A stretch of 64,000 nt of DNA from positions 202,001 through 266,000 of the forward strand of contig JAVXUO010002642.1 of NCBI GenBank assembly GCA_033065855.1. The letters are read 5' to 3'. This document shows positions 39,901 through 44,662 of the stretch, piece by piece. Made by a program: the position numbers and the translations under genes. The DNA is from Escallonia rubra. Its lineage: Eukaryota > Streptophyta > Magnoliopsida > Escalloniales > Escalloniaceae. Position 1 is the first letter of the stretch. The number at the start of each line of letters is the position of its first letter. The notes below the pieces were generated by a model. The model searched no databases and was not told the DNA's origin. It saw only the letters and a list, made by a program, of their open reading frames with translations.

Positions 39901-39984
39901 GGTCATGGCAGAAAAGTAGGGTTTGCGGATATGGAGGATAAGAATTCAGCATTGGAAGCATTTTTGGCTGCCAGCCGTACATGA
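732..39984 (+). CDS. Ferredoxin-like / metallo-beta-lactamase fold hydrolase, probably plastid-targeted; 11 exons
   Basis: Coding exons are 732-975, 3136-3179, 4945-5025, 10730-10837, 33742-33833, 34305-34379, 34452-34521, 34763-34864, 38036-38147, 39062-39124 and 39902-39984 (stop TGA). They total 1,074 nt and keep phase at every GT-AG junction, giving 357 residues. Residues 1-70 are rich in Ser and basic residues with few acids, as in a chloroplast transit peptide. Residues 82-129 carry CxxCxxC (Cys85, 88, 91) and a later CP (Cys128), the pattern of a single [4Fe-4S] ferredoxin. Residues 160-357 form the hydrolase: a THKDDVADH motif (His214 to His221), HTPGHT (His270), FTGDH (Asp289) and PGHG (His332) match the five metal-ligand blocks, with the central His of the first block replaced. 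Related plant proteins are about 350 residues (from memory, At1g29700 type). Substrate unknown. Very long introns are filled with transposons. The start of exon 5 is the least certain boundary. Confidence 0.9.
1560..2600 (+). mobile_element. LTR-retrotransposon remnant in intron 1 (LTR end, primer site and leader)
   Basis: TGTCCCACATCGG near 1570 is a phrase often seen near plant LTR starts. At 1901-1913 TGGTATCAGAGTC, directly after CTTACAC, reads as a Met-tRNA primer binding site. About 700 bases of leader-like sequence follow, with no gag-pol ORF. No 3' LTR or TSD was found, so boundaries are approximate. It may be a large truncated or non-autonomous element. Confidence 0.4.
3136..3179 (+). 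CDS. Exon 2: CxxCxxC iron-sulfur motif
   Basis: A 44-nt exon between acceptor TTTGCAG and donor GTAATT. With the overhanging G of exon 1 it encodes [15 protein letters not shown], the ferredoxin-like cluster motif. It is too short to show as an ORF. Confidence 0.92.
3645..3895. repeat. GA-rich low-complexity tract in intron 2
   Basis: A purine-rich stretch dominated by AAGAAG and GAAAGAAG words. Low complexity, no coding signal. Confidence 0.6.
4110..4370 (+). other. Candidate mitochondrial DNA insert (NUMT) in intron 2
   Basis: This segment is markedly richer in GC than the surrounding intron and is open in one + frame (4141-4344), encoding [19 protein letters not shown]. Its composition resembles plant mitochondrial non-coding/ORF sequence. 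This is an impression from memory, not an alignment, so the call is tentative. Confidence 0.28.
4945..5025 (+). CDS. Exon 3: ferredoxin-like segment
   Basis: 81 nt (27 codons) between TTTCAG and GTATTC. It encodes [16 protein letters not shown] and ends in ERLKALQ, continuing the ferredoxin-like fold after the cluster motif. Confidence 0.92.
5121..5138. repeat. Poly-C run
   Basis: Eighteen C in a row in intron 3, followed by an A/G-rich stretch; run length may be unreliable. Confidence 0.9.
5681..6076 (+). repeat. 5' LTR of the intron-3 copia element
   Basis: 396 bp, starts TGTTAAAATT and ends CTCTACA; shares long blocks such as TACAACGAATGTGGT with the 3' copy. Confidence 0.92.
6132..10190 (+). 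pseudogene. Decayed copia gag-pol (gag, protease, integrase, RT, RNase H)
   Basis: The order is that of Ty1/copia. Gag begins near 6132. A zinc knuckle [14 protein letters not shown] lies near 6937-6980. A protease remnant [11 protein letters not shown] (7178-7211) stands where DSG is expected, so the active-site Ser is lost. Integrase pieces ([20 protein letters not shown]) lie at 8040-8150. RT pieces ([25 protein letters not shown]) lie at 9017-9163, with a YVDDM box near 9260. RNase H remnants lie at 9720-10160. Many frameshifts and stops break it; no single ORF exceeds 190 codons. It cannot make a polyprotein. Confidence 0.9.
10194..10579 (+). repeat. 3' LTR of the intron-3 copia element
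   Basis: 386 bp, starts TGTTAGAATT; the terminal CA has decayed to CT. Followed directly by TSD AATTT. Confidence 0.92.
10730..10837 (+). CDS. Exon 4: end of ferredoxin-like part (CP motif) and linker
   Basis: 108 nt (36 codons) between ATCTAG and GTACC. It begins [12 protein letters not shown], whose Cys-Pro is the expected fourth cluster ligand, and ends in a linker with [11 protein letters not shown]. It lies only 145 bases after the 3' TSD of the copia insertion in intron 3. Confidence 0.9.
10868..11015. repeat. Two-copy tandem repeat (about 77 bp) at the start of intron 4
   Basis: CAGTAGATTCCCTTACATTA at 10868 recurs, slightly changed, at 10945. Both copies continue CATTTTA(C)CTGTAGCTTTA and end CATTCATTACAG; a third partial copy trails off. 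Confidence 0.8.
11174..11701 (-). repeat. 3' LTR (left copy) of the intron-4 chromovirus
   Basis: About 528 bp. In minus orientation it begins TGTCATGAATGGCACC. It differs from the right copy by small indels and scattered substitutions. Confidence 0.88.
11702..14101 (-). pseudogene. Chromovirus pol, 3' part: RT, RNase H, integrase, chromodomain (broken)
   Basis: Read leftwards: RT second half with [12 protein letters not shown] (13955-13990), then [14 protein letters not shown] (about 13700-13745), RNase H with [14 protein letters not shown] (about 13500-13545), the integrase zinc-binding region ([13 protein letters not shown] near 12820-12860), the core with [12 protein letters not shown] (12733-12768), and the C-terminal region ([25 protein letters not shown]). 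A chromodomain-like [16 protein letters not shown] lies at about 11780-11830. The integrase core is damaged: the Asp box reads GDGG and the Glu box is frameshifted. RT starts abruptly at the copia junction (14102). The chromodomain is why I call this a chromovirus. Confidence 0.87.
14102..14376 (-). repeat. 3' LTR of the nested copia fragment
   Basis: 275 bp, TGTTAGACAATAAC at the left end and ACATTCTAACA at the right, so it has matched TG/CA ends with 6-bp inverted TGTTAG/CTAACA. The partner LTR is absent. Confidence 0.85.
14102..15255 (-). mobile_element. 5'-truncated Ty1/copia fragment (RT end, RNase H, 3' LTR) inside the chromovirus
   Basis: In minus orientation: RT C-terminus ([30 protein letters not shown]), RNase H ([20 protein letters not shown], then GEQVADIFT), a purine tract (AAGGGCGAG) and a 275-bp LTR. 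Gag, protease, integrase, most of RT and the 5' LTR are missing. The chromovirus also lacks about 1 kb at this place (end of protease to mid-RT), so a deletion seems to have removed parts of both elements after insertion. RNase H is frameshifted near 14700. Confidence 0.85.
15256..16680 (-). pseudogene. Chromovirus gag and start of protease (broken)
   Basis: In minus orientation: gag with [20 protein letters not shown] (near 16190-16250), [15 protein letters not shown] (16084-16130), [17 protein letters not shown] (about 15955-16005), a zinc-binding region [13 protein letters not shown] (15630-15670), and a protease start [12 protein letters not shown] (15376-15411) with an intact DTG triad. 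The poly-G run at 15557-15576 lies between the zinc-binding motif and protease and would encode poly-Pro. Frameshifts separate the blocks. The gag closely resembles that of the chromovirus at 42-50 kb, so they are related families. Confidence 0.85.
15557..15576. repeat. Poly-G run
   Basis: Twenty G in a row; length likely uncertain in any assembly. Confidence 0.9.
16771..17291 (-). repeat. 5' LTR (right copy) of the intron-4 chromovirus
   Basis: About 521 bp, near-identical to 11174-11701, ending CATTCATGACA on the + strand. Confidence 0.88.
17292..18003. other. Intron 4 sequence with no recognised feature
   Basis: Unique-looking AT-rich intron sequence between two elements; nothing coding seen on either strand. 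Confidence 0.5.
18004..18557 (+). repeat. 5' LTR of the TR-GAG element
   Basis: About 554 bp, TGTGACAACC to GCTGTGACA. A possible primer site TGGTGTCAAAAC follows at 18560. Confidence 0.8.
18604..20738 (+). pseudogene. Gypsy-type gag-protease, broken, without RT or integrase
   Basis: Starts at ATG 18604 ([15 protein letters not shown]). A coiled-coil-like stretch ([18 protein letters not shown]) leads into a retrotransposon gag domain ([44 protein letters not shown]). A damaged zinc knuckle [11 protein letters not shown] lies at 20098-20130. The protease has [13 protein letters not shown] (20399-20437), where DTG has become DMG, then [15 protein letters not shown] (20610-20655). The frame ends near 20738. 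Several stops break it. A stretch at about 19730-20065, rich in GGACACTCGACAC-like words, looks like a later insertion. DMADMADM at 19429-19455 is a 9-base microduplication. Confidence 0.8.
20910..21393 (+). repeat. 3' LTR of the TR-GAG element (end uncertain)
   Basis: Starts TGTCAGAACCCTCCC after the purine tract; similarity to the 5' copy fades near 21393. Confidence 0.75.
21394..24160. other. AT-rich intron 4 sequence with no recognised feature
   Basis: No gene, LTR pair or long repeat seen on either strand; short ORFs here look random. Confidence 0.5.
24460..24665 (-). pseudogene. Coiled-coil fragment, possibly from a gypsy-type transposon protein
   Basis: The minus strand is open and encodes a charged heptad-like stretch with [20 protein letters not shown] and [19 protein letters not shown]. 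Such coiled coils occur at the C-terminus of putative gypsy-type transposon proteins of plants (recalled, not aligned). The young copia insertion at 24791 lies just upstream in minus orientation, and sequence on its far side (30000-30380) may be the rest of the same gene. Confidence 0.4.
24791..24968 (-). repeat. 3' LTR of the young copia element
   Basis: 178 bp, TGAAATAATT to TATTAACA on the + strand; identical to the right copy. Confidence 0.96.
24976..25469 (-). pseudogene. RNase H part of the young copia pol, in two frames
   Basis: 25269-25469 encodes [20 protein letters not shown] and [20 protein letters not shown]; 24976-25272 continues with [35 protein letters not shown] and [12 protein letters not shown]. 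One apparent single-base deletion near 25270 (TGTGAGGTTATG then TGA) splits them. Another near 25445-25470 separates this part from the RT frame. Catalytic acidic residues of copia RNase H are present. Confidence 0.85.
25432..27297 (-). CDS. Copia pol ORF 2: integrase C-terminal region and reverse transcriptase
   Basis: 621 codons. The in-phase part begins near 27165 ([23 protein letters not shown]), then a Ser/Pro-rich linker and the [74 protein letters not shown], the catalytic YVDDIVITG at about 25911-25937, then KYFLGIEV and [16 protein letters not shown]. The N-terminal 45 residues or so are read out of frame with ORF 1, so the ATG at 27297 is not a real start. RT looks catalytically complete. 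Expression would need frameshift correction, so the element is probably non-coding as it stands. Confidence 0.88.
   Translation of the reverse strand: MGRCYLHSLFSDQSYALHSSQRRCSLQYPFSYQASVSSRTTDIWSTCFVRDVRPHLTKLDPKALKCVFLGYSRLQKGYRCYSPDLHKYLVSTDVVFSEHSPFFSSKFHSSSKGEDDDWLMYEIFPSVPIEPAISEDRTREDGLSVLVSVPVEPSNATDGANSGVAQSEDVNCLGEQAIIPSAPVKPPIVQVYSRRREHHDTCPAPAPLSSDPPSNDLDLPIGLRKGKRRCTLPKYPIANFISYDHLSSTFSSLIVSLDSVSIPKTVKEALSHPGWHNAMLEEIQALDDNHTWDLVNLPEGKKAVGCKWVYAVKFNADGSVARLKAKLVAKGFAQTYGVDYSDTFSPVAKLTSVRLFISLAASQNWSLHQLDIKNAFLHGDLVEEVYMEQPPGFVAQGEYGKVCHLKKSLYGLKQSPRAWFGKFSEVAQEFGLQKSKCDHSVFYRKSNAGVILLVVYVDDIVITGDDCTGITSLKKFLQTKFHTKDLGQLKYFLGIEVTRSKKGIFLSQRKYVLDLLVETGKAGAKPCNTPMNPSVHLTKDDGDLLDDPEKYRRLVGKLNYLIVTRPDIAYAVSTVSQFMSEPTVKHWAALEQILCYLKGAPGLGLLYSNHGHSYIECLFRR
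27141..29201 (-). CDS. Copia ORF 1: gag, protease, integrase
   Basis: 686 codons from ATG 29201, 616 bases after the 5' LTR. Gag occupies about residues 1-300, with a Gly/Arg/Asn-rich stretch before a zinc knuckle [14 protein letters not shown] (about 248-261). The protease has [13 protein letters not shown] (about 325-337) with an intact DSG. The integrase zinc motif includes HCRLGHPS and [10 protein letters not shown] (about 453-485). The core has [18 protein letters not shown] and [13 protein letters not shown], giving the D-D-E set. The frame ends after PRIFG, where a single-base loss near 27165 shifts it from ORF 2. Apart from that break it looks functional, in line with the identical LTRs. 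Confidence 0.9.
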   Translation of the reverse strand: MTENKVQVGEVVPVLSKIAENKLNGTNYLDWSKTVKIYMRSIDKDDHLSSDPPTDDTKRLWLREDARLILQIRNSIDSEILGLINHCEFVKELMDYLEFLYSGKGNISRIYDVCRAFYRPEKETKTLTAFFMDFKKTYEELNILLPFSKDIKVQQAQREQMAAMSFLGALPPEFDTAKSQILSGTDITSLQEVFSRVLRTESPSSNQQSSVLVANRGRGSEAGRMNNNRGDRGGGDRGGHNGGISEIVCYYCKEPGHTKRYCKKLQNRNQRAQTTTATVAATSSSSSEKTVTISVDEYAKLSQHQESVAAFAESGKKCLISSSNKWVIDSGATDHMTGNPKIFSSFRSHTAPSPVTIAYGSNYTIKGSGTVKPTSSITLSSVLSLPSLAFNLMSVSRLTKDLNCCISFFPDHCLFQDLMTKQTIGKGHVSDGLYILDAWVPRSVACSGVVSPFEAHCRLGHPSLLVLKKLCPQFHDISSVDCESCHFAKHHRSSLSPRVNKRVEFAFELVHSDVWGPCPVLSKSGFRYFVTFVDDFSRMTWIYFMKNHSEVFAHFSAFCAEIKTQFNVHVHILRSDNAKEYMSGSFQNYMNQHGILHQSSCTDTPAQNGVAERKNRHLLETARALLFQMKVPKPFWADAISTACFLINRMPSTVLNGDVPYSILFPIKPLFPVEPRIFGVLALFVM
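29202..29816 (-). other. Untranslated leader and primer site of the young copia element
   Basis: 615 bases between the 5' LTR and the gag ATG, GC-richer than the rest of the element. The primer binding site is at 29805-29816. The + strand shows a 160-codon ORF (29270-29752), but it lies antisense to the leader and repeats itself with the tandem duplication, so I do not call it a gene. Confidence 0.8.
29429..29756. repeat. Two-copy tandem repeat (164 bp) in the copia leader
   Basis: ACAGATT at 29429 recurs at 29593. Both units carry GGCGCGTGAGAC, CCACCGGACTTT or its variant, CACCTCCCTGGGGTGG and CACCAAATCAGT. Copies differ at roughly a tenth of positions by eye. Confidence 0.85.
29817..29994 (-). 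repeat. 5' LTR of the young copia element
   Basis: 178 bp, identical to 24791-24968; followed by TSD GTTCT. Confidence 0.96.
30000..31242. other. Intron 4 sequence, probably older retroelement debris
   Basis: No gene. At 30387-30399 the minus strand reads GTATCAGTGCCAT, resembling a Met primer site, which could mark the inner edge of a minus-strand LTR to its right. I could not find LTR ends or a partner. Confidence 0.3.
31243..31422 (+). repeat. 45-bp minisatellite, four copies
   Basis: Units begin CGC/CGT CTAGCCAAGTGGACGGGC or close variants. The period is a multiple of three, so the + frame encodes a 15-residue repeat ([15 protein letters not shown] and variants). Decayed units follow to about 31500. 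Confidence 0.85.
31423..32370. other. Intron 4 sequence with LTR-like segment, unassigned
   Basis: Around 31820-31930 a TATA-like TAAATACCC, a pyrimidine-rich CTCTCTCTAGC stretch and CGATCGCGCGC resemble a plant LTR transcription-start region. No ends, TSD or partner found. Confidence 0.25.
32371..32560. repeat. 67-68-bp tandem repeat, nearly three copies
   Basis: ACTTCCATGG-like starts at 32371, 32438 and 32506, each followed by CACTATCGATCGTG, TGACTGGCGGTTTCC (or variant) and CTCTTTCTTG. Confidence 0.85.
32561..33741. other. 3' end of intron 4, no gene recognised
   Basis: Includes an imperfect inverted stretch at about 33160-33300 with GAACCGACCGAACC and GCGGCTCGGTTCAA, a common dispersed repeat theme in plants, and a G-rich run at 33515-33547. 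Nothing coding before exon 5. Confidence 0.4.
33742..33833 (+). CDS. Exon 5: start of the hydrolase domain
   Basis: 92 nt encoding [17 protein letters not shown] through to GNILVD, with donor GTACTT. The acceptor TATCAG at 33736-33741 keeps phase, but its polypyrimidine tract is weak and the frame is open further upstream, so the 5' boundary could lie earlier. Confidence 0.8.
34305..34379 (+). CDS. Exon 6: hydrolase domain up to first metal-ligand motif
   Basis: 75 nt after TTATGCAG, encoding [15 protein letters not shown] through to YMFLTH. It ends inside the THKDDVADH motif; donor GTATGA at 34380. Confidence 0.92.
34452..34521 (+). CDS. Exon 7: DDVADH metal motif
   Basis: 70 nt after GATCAG; completes Lys215 and encodes [13 protein letters not shown] through to ILHAKD; donor GTATGG. 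The preceding intron is only 72 bases. Confidence 0.92.
34763..34864 (+). CDS. Exon 8: HTPGHT metal motif
   Basis: 102 nt (34 codons) between TTGCCAG and GTAAGT. It encodes [18 protein letters not shown] and ends LIHTPGHTA; His270 is a predicted metal ligand. Confidence 0.93.
35300..35575 (-). pseudogene. Copia RT C-terminal fragment in intron 8, minus strand
   Basis: Encodes [20 protein letters not shown] and [20 protein letters not shown], the end of a copia reverse transcriptase. It abuts the RNase H fragment of what appears to be the same family, but in the opposite orientation. Confidence 0.75.
35576..35960 (+). pseudogene. Copia RNase H fragment in intron 8, plus strand
   Basis: Encodes [40 protein letters not shown], then remnants ending [13 protein letters not shown] near 35928. 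It has no LTR attached. With the minus-strand RT piece just before it, this is a scrambled copia remnant with an internal inversion at about 35576. Confidence 0.75.
35961..38035. other. Rest of intron 8, no gene recognised
   Basis: Short ORFs on both strands look random. Probably old repeat debris; no LTR pair or tandem array found by eye. Confidence 0.4.
38036..38147 (+). CDS. Exon 9: FTGDH metal motif
   Basis: 112 nt after TGGCAG, encoding [20 protein letters not shown] through to ETYNWYS; donor GTAATA. Asp289 of TGDH is the bridging-ligand position of the fold. Confidence 0.93.
38375..38727. mobile_element. Foldback MITE, Mutator-like, in intron 9; 9-bp flanking repeat CAGGTTACT
   Basis: The two ends are inverted copies over about 110 bases: TTGAGTTTTTTCCCC and AATTAATACATATTTAATAC on the left reappear in reverse complement on the right with few mismatches. 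CAGGTTACT flanks it at 38366-38374 and 38728-38736. If TGAG/CTCA is counted in the TIR, the duplication is 7 bp. The middle contains repeated and inverted GAAATCGCTGTTTGAAAC units, so the whole element can fold into one hairpin. No transposase is encoded. Long TIRs and a 9-bp TSD fit Mutator-like MITEs. Confidence 0.88.
39062..39124 (+). CDS. Exon 10
   Basis: 63 nt after TTGGCAG, encoding [20 protein letters not shown] and a Pro; donor GTAAAT splits the Gly codon of PGHG. Confidence 0.92.
39902..39984 (+). CDS. Exon 11: PGHG motif and stop codon
   Basis: After TTTGCAG it completes Gly331 and encodes [16 protein letters not shown] and EAFLAASRT, then TGA. His332 is the last predicted metal ligand. 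Confidence 0.92.
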
Positions 39985-40150
39985 CTCTTCTTGGTTCTTC
40001 TGTCTGTGATTACGCAGCATAAACAAAATACGTGCATACTGAAGGCTGATGTATTAATGACCGATCGATGTTGATTTTCCTCAAATGCACAGTTATAGTG
40101 CAACAAGCTGCATGTTGAAGACAAAGGGTCAATTTACTTACTTTTAATAC
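39985..40150 (+). other. 3' UTR and flank of the metallo-beta-lactamase gene
   Basis: Follows the stop codon. No strong polyadenylation signal before 40150; an AATAAA at about 40285 lies within the next repeat. The transcript end is not determined. Confidence 0.4.
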
Positions 40151-41560
40151 TTACACCTTAGGAGGACATGGAGAGATTTTGATGAGAACACACTGTATAA
40201 ATTAAAAAGCTATATATCTTTACATCTTAGACCTCTTACATATGACTGACCTAGAAAGCTTTCTACTGTAACTCCGTGACATTTAATAAAATTATCACTA
40301 AGCCAGTACTTTGATAACTTATTAGCCCAGTACTTGCATGAAGTGCATATGATACTTAATTTTATCAAGTATTACAAACTTGTCACAATAATTTTACCGG
40401 AATAGCCGGCTAAAAATCATTTTTGACAACACTTTTTTGATGCACCAATCGAATGTTCTTAACCACTTATCAAGTGTCAATATCTTGTTCAAATTCTGCT
40501 CTATCTAGTGAAAATTTTTCATTAAACACATTTTTCTCTTTTACATTACAAATAAATCTGGTATTCAAAGTGTTTGCCCCTTCACGAACTTTTACCTCAT
40601 TAGAAATGTTCACATCCTATATTTCGAGCATTGTCCCATTTGGGTTCAGGCTTTCATCTCTTTCTTTAGCAATTGCTTCATTCTCAATCTTCTCCCTGTT
40701 CATGGTTGGTACGATGTTAGACTATGTCTGTAACAAACTCTCAACTTTAAGTTTATGTCACTCTCTTATTAACCAAAAAAAAACCTTCTCCCTGTTTATA
40801 ACTAGCTGTTCTCCTTTCATCACCTCGGTCGTCCTTGTTGGCTTCAAACCGATCAAACTCTTCTAGACCTTCATGCTTTATCTCCACAGTTTCTTTGGCT
40901 CTAGAAGCATGGAACTCAGTTTCATCCTTCATTATTCGAGTTTCTTCCTCAACATGTTCACAATATTTGCTTGTGGACTCATCGTTCTTTCTCAACTTCA
41001 AACCGAAATACTCGGTGGGTAAGAAATCACGTCTATGGGTGGAAGAACTGACCTTGATCATTTGCTCGACATAATGAGGAGATTTTGAGTTTCGATGCCC
41101 ATCCAAATTTTTGTGCGGACAGCTTTTTGCAACGCTCGGAATGCCTTTTCTTCTTTCTTTTGTCGGACTCCCTTTGACAAGTTACTAGTGGTTCTTCACC
41201 GACTACATTCCACAACTCACATGCTTTGAGATACAAAGAAATGACCTCATTCTCACATAATTTGAGACTATTAATATCTGACGCCAATTATCCGTTTTAG
41301 ATAACTTTTTAACATAGTTGTGACTAAAATATTAGTGTCAAAACATCCACAATGATTGTCACGACTTTGATGCCGCTTGTTAGAGGGTCATCCCATCCTT
41401 ATTATACATGAAAATTAAGAGGAGGATGGTGAAAGATCTCGAAGAGAACACATAATATAACTTCAAATTTTGTCTCTCTACATCTTGCATCCCTTACAAA
41501 TGACTAGACTGCTTAGCCTATTATAGCTTTCTAGTGTAACTCTTTGGATGAAAACTTTCA
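40150..41560 (-). mobile_element. Degenerate small direct-repeat retroelement (copia/TRIM-like), tentative
   Basis: Direct repeats at about 40153-40285 and 41419-41555 share GAGAACACA, CTACATCTT (or variant), CCCTTACA-like and AGCTTTCTA(G/C)TGTAACTC. Minus-strand sequence inside the right repeat (about 41355-41377) reads GCGGCATCAAAG, a decayed primer site. A minus ORF (41033-41287) includes SLYLKACELWNVVGEE, reminiscent of copia gag; the ORF at 40753-41106 is unrecognised and highly charged. No TSD found. Confidence 0.4.
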
Positions 41561-42346
41561 AAGTACCTTTCATTTCAAAATCCATTCATTTTAAAATTCG
41601 TTGATCTACAAATTTATAAAATTGAAAATTCGGTGTTTGAGCGATTTTGTAGAAGCAAGTATTTTATGAAATTACAAATTCAGTGTGTCAACGACTTCGT
41701 AGAAGCGAGTATTTTATATGGATAATTCTACTTTAATTTTTCTTATACTTTGCTCTATTTTTTAAAAGCAATTCCTGAACTCCTATTTTCTTGAAACTTT
41801 TCCTTGTACAACGTCCCTCATCATTTTAGTCATTCCGTTTGTTTTTCCTGTTAAATTGAGGGCTAAACTCGTCATTTCATAATTTTAAGGAAAAATTGGC
41901 ACATGCCACGTGTGACATCCCTTCGCTGTTACAATCGCCGCTGCCACGCCATTGCGATCGCACACCCCTTCTCTAAACAAACCCACCTCGCCATCACTGT
42001 CGCCGCACCCATCATCCAAACACACCAATCTTGCACCAAGAAGTTCATATCACAAAATCATTTACCATTTAACCAGCACACTCCCCTCTTCTGTTTATCT
42101 ACTTTAATCTTAAAAACAAGCTCCCAATTACTCAAAGTGGCATACCTTTCAAATCCAGTAAAACACAAATAAAACCCACCATGCCAAATTCCAGATCTGA
42201 CCTTCACGACCCAAACAAAACCCCCCAATCTTAACCTTCAAAGCACCAAGAATACTCCAGCAGAAATCCCAAGAATTGAAGGCCCAGATCTCTGTTTGTG
42301 TAGCACATGCGTGTAGAGTGAGATTAAAGAGGTTGTCATGGATTCA

Positions 42347-42933
42347 TCATCTAGACACCCACTCAAATTCCGAATTAAAATGAAGACAACAGCTCAGGTA
42401 GTGGAGGGGAGCAGCTCCAATGGAAGACAAGTTGAGCAAGTGGATCACACGCAGGGAAATCCACTAAAAGAAGAGCGTGCGACTAGGTGGACCACAATAA
42501 ATGCACAGATGCGTGGCGCGAGTGACTGTGCTGATTTCCAGGAAGATTGTTGCTGAGTTGGAACCATTAATACAAGAGTATTAACTAAGAAGATCTTTGT
42601 AGAGATCATTAATGGTGATTAGTAACAACCGTTAGAGTTAATGTAATTAGGGAATTTCCATTTCCAGAATTTCTTTCCTTTTATTTCTAATTCCATTTTT
42701 TGAGTTGGAAGGTTGTTAGCATTTCTGTTGTAACCTCCTTATAAGGAGATGATGAGAGAGAGAAAGGGAATCAATGAACGAAATCTATGAAAAATCCATT
42801 CTCTCTTCTTCTTCTTCTTCTTCCATTTCTTGTCTGAAGTTTTCCTCCCTGAAATTTCTGGATCATTTTCTTCTTGTCCAAATCTTTACATGTTTGCAAA
42901 ATTTCCATGAGTAAGATGAGCTGAGGTCTTACA
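42347..42933 (+). repeat. 5' LTR of the downstream chromovirus
   Basis: About 587 bp, ending GAGGTCTTACA; similar to the 3' copy throughout. A CTTCTT microsatellite at about 42808-42822 is longer here than in the 3' LTR. Confidence 0.88.
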
Positions 42934-43012
42934 AATTGGAATTCAAAGCAGTGTTCGAATCCTCAACTACGCAAATCTCATTTCATTATATATCAGTTAA
43001 AGAATAACTCAA

Positions 43013-44140
43013 ATGGGGTACAATACCAGGCAAGGCAAGCAACACCAACTTAATGAGCATGTAAGCCTCATGGAGGCTCAATTCGCAGATCATTTTAGAG
43101 CTATAGACGACCAGTTGATGGGACTAAATGAGACAGTCTCGAAAATCTCAGTCCTAAGGACATCAGTAGACTAATCGAAGGACGAACTGCCTGTGTTGAG
43201 ACAAAGCCTGAATGAATTACAACAGATGATGCATCAACTGATTCATCTCAAGGAATGAGAAGGCTCTGGCTCAGGGTCTAGGCAATCCAAAACAGGTAAG
43301 GGGTATGAACAATCACACCAAGAATATCACTAGACTACCACATGAAATCCTATTAAAAAATTGCCTAAATTTGAGTTCCCTAGATTCTATGGGGAGGATT
43401 CTTATGGATGGGTACGAAAAATAGAAAAGTATTTTGACTTTAACCTTGTTGATGAGCAGTATAAGGTGAGTTTTGCCTCTGTTCATTTTGATGGCCAGGT
43501 AGAATTTTGGTATGGAACATACATTAAAGGCAGAGGAAGGGTTTCATGGCTTAACTTTGTCAGGGACCTACATGCTAGGTTTTCCAGCTTGTTTAGGGAG
43601 AGTGTCATTGGAGAGTTCCACAAGTTAAGGCAAACAACCACAGTAGAGCAGTACTACAATGATTTTGAGACCCTCAGATCTATTTTAGTAAGTGGGGGGA
43701 GCAAGTTTGAAGAAGGCTATTTCATTCAGAGTTTTATAAGTGGATTGAAGGATGAAATTAGGCTTGAGGTGGAGAAATTTGATGCAGGGGATCTCTCTCG
43801 AGCTATTTTCCTTGCAAGAAAACATGAAGCTAGGTTGAACAATGCTTGGTACCACCCGATAACCATAGCCAGGACATAGTCAACTCCTATCAACACTAGC
43901 CCAGCCAAACCCCAAACCAATGTTTCCAGCTAGAAAGATAGGCCTATACAAGCCAACCCACTTGCTTTCCACCACAAAAATCCACCTGTTCCAACCCCAA
44001 AAAGCTTTACTTCCTACACCAAACTAGGCACCCACCCAAAAACTCACCAGAGGATTTTTTGATGAGAGAAGAAAAAAAGGGTTATGCTACTGGTGTGATG
44101 ACGTATTCACACCAGCTCATACATGCAAGCATAAATAGGT
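43013..44140 (+). pseudogene. Chromovirus gag with zinc knuckle (broken)
   Basis: ATG 43013 begins GYNTRQGKQHQLNEHVSLME; stops occur near 43171 and 43257. The core (43361-43879) includes [51 protein letters not shown] and FIQSFISGLKDEIRLEV, matching the retrotransposon gag domain. A zinc-binding GLCYWCDDVFTPAHTC lies at about 44081-44131, then a stop. Confidence 0.85.
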
Positions 44141-44662
44141 GTCCATGCTAATAGTTGATGATGAAGAAGAGAAGGATACTCCCCCTATCTATGATGAGGA
44201 GTTACCTGCTCAAGTGGAACCTACTGTGGAGAGGGATGAAGATAGAGTTAAAATTACAATGAATGCCATCATTGGTACCCCCTCACACAACACCTTCAAA
44301 TTGTGGGGCAGGCACAACAATAAAGTGTTTTCCATACTTATTGATATAGGGTGAACCCACAACTTCATTGACCCAAACACAGCTGAGAAATTAGGATGTG
44401 TGGCAGTAGCCACTACCCCAATGGCTATTACGGTGGTTGATGGTAACAGAGTCACTAGTGACTCCATGTGCCAGGATTTCTCTTGGACTTTGCAAGATCA
44501 AACATTCAATTCTAACATGATGGTATTACCATTGGGGGGTTGTGAATGTGTATTGGGGCTGCAGTGGCTCAAGACACTAGGTCAAGTGAAATTTGACTTT
44601 AAGGCTATGACAATGACAATTTCAAGACAAGGGAAGACCATTACTTTCCAGGGAAAGGATGG
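44141..44662 (+). pseudogene. Chromovirus protease, interrupted
   Basis: The aspartic protease site reads LIDIG followed by TGA (44339-44354), where DTG would be expected. After it come THNFIDPNTAEKLGC, GCECVLGLQWLKTLGQVKFD and TISRQGKTITFQGKDG. The frame is cut at 44662 by the solo LTR and resumes at 46966. Confidence 0.85.

Noticed and set aside
42338..42556. 72-codon ORF with VEGSSSNGRQVEQ
   Set aside because: Lies in the 5' LTR of the chromovirus; the 3' LTR has a similar antisense or frame-shifted reading, so it is LTR sequence.
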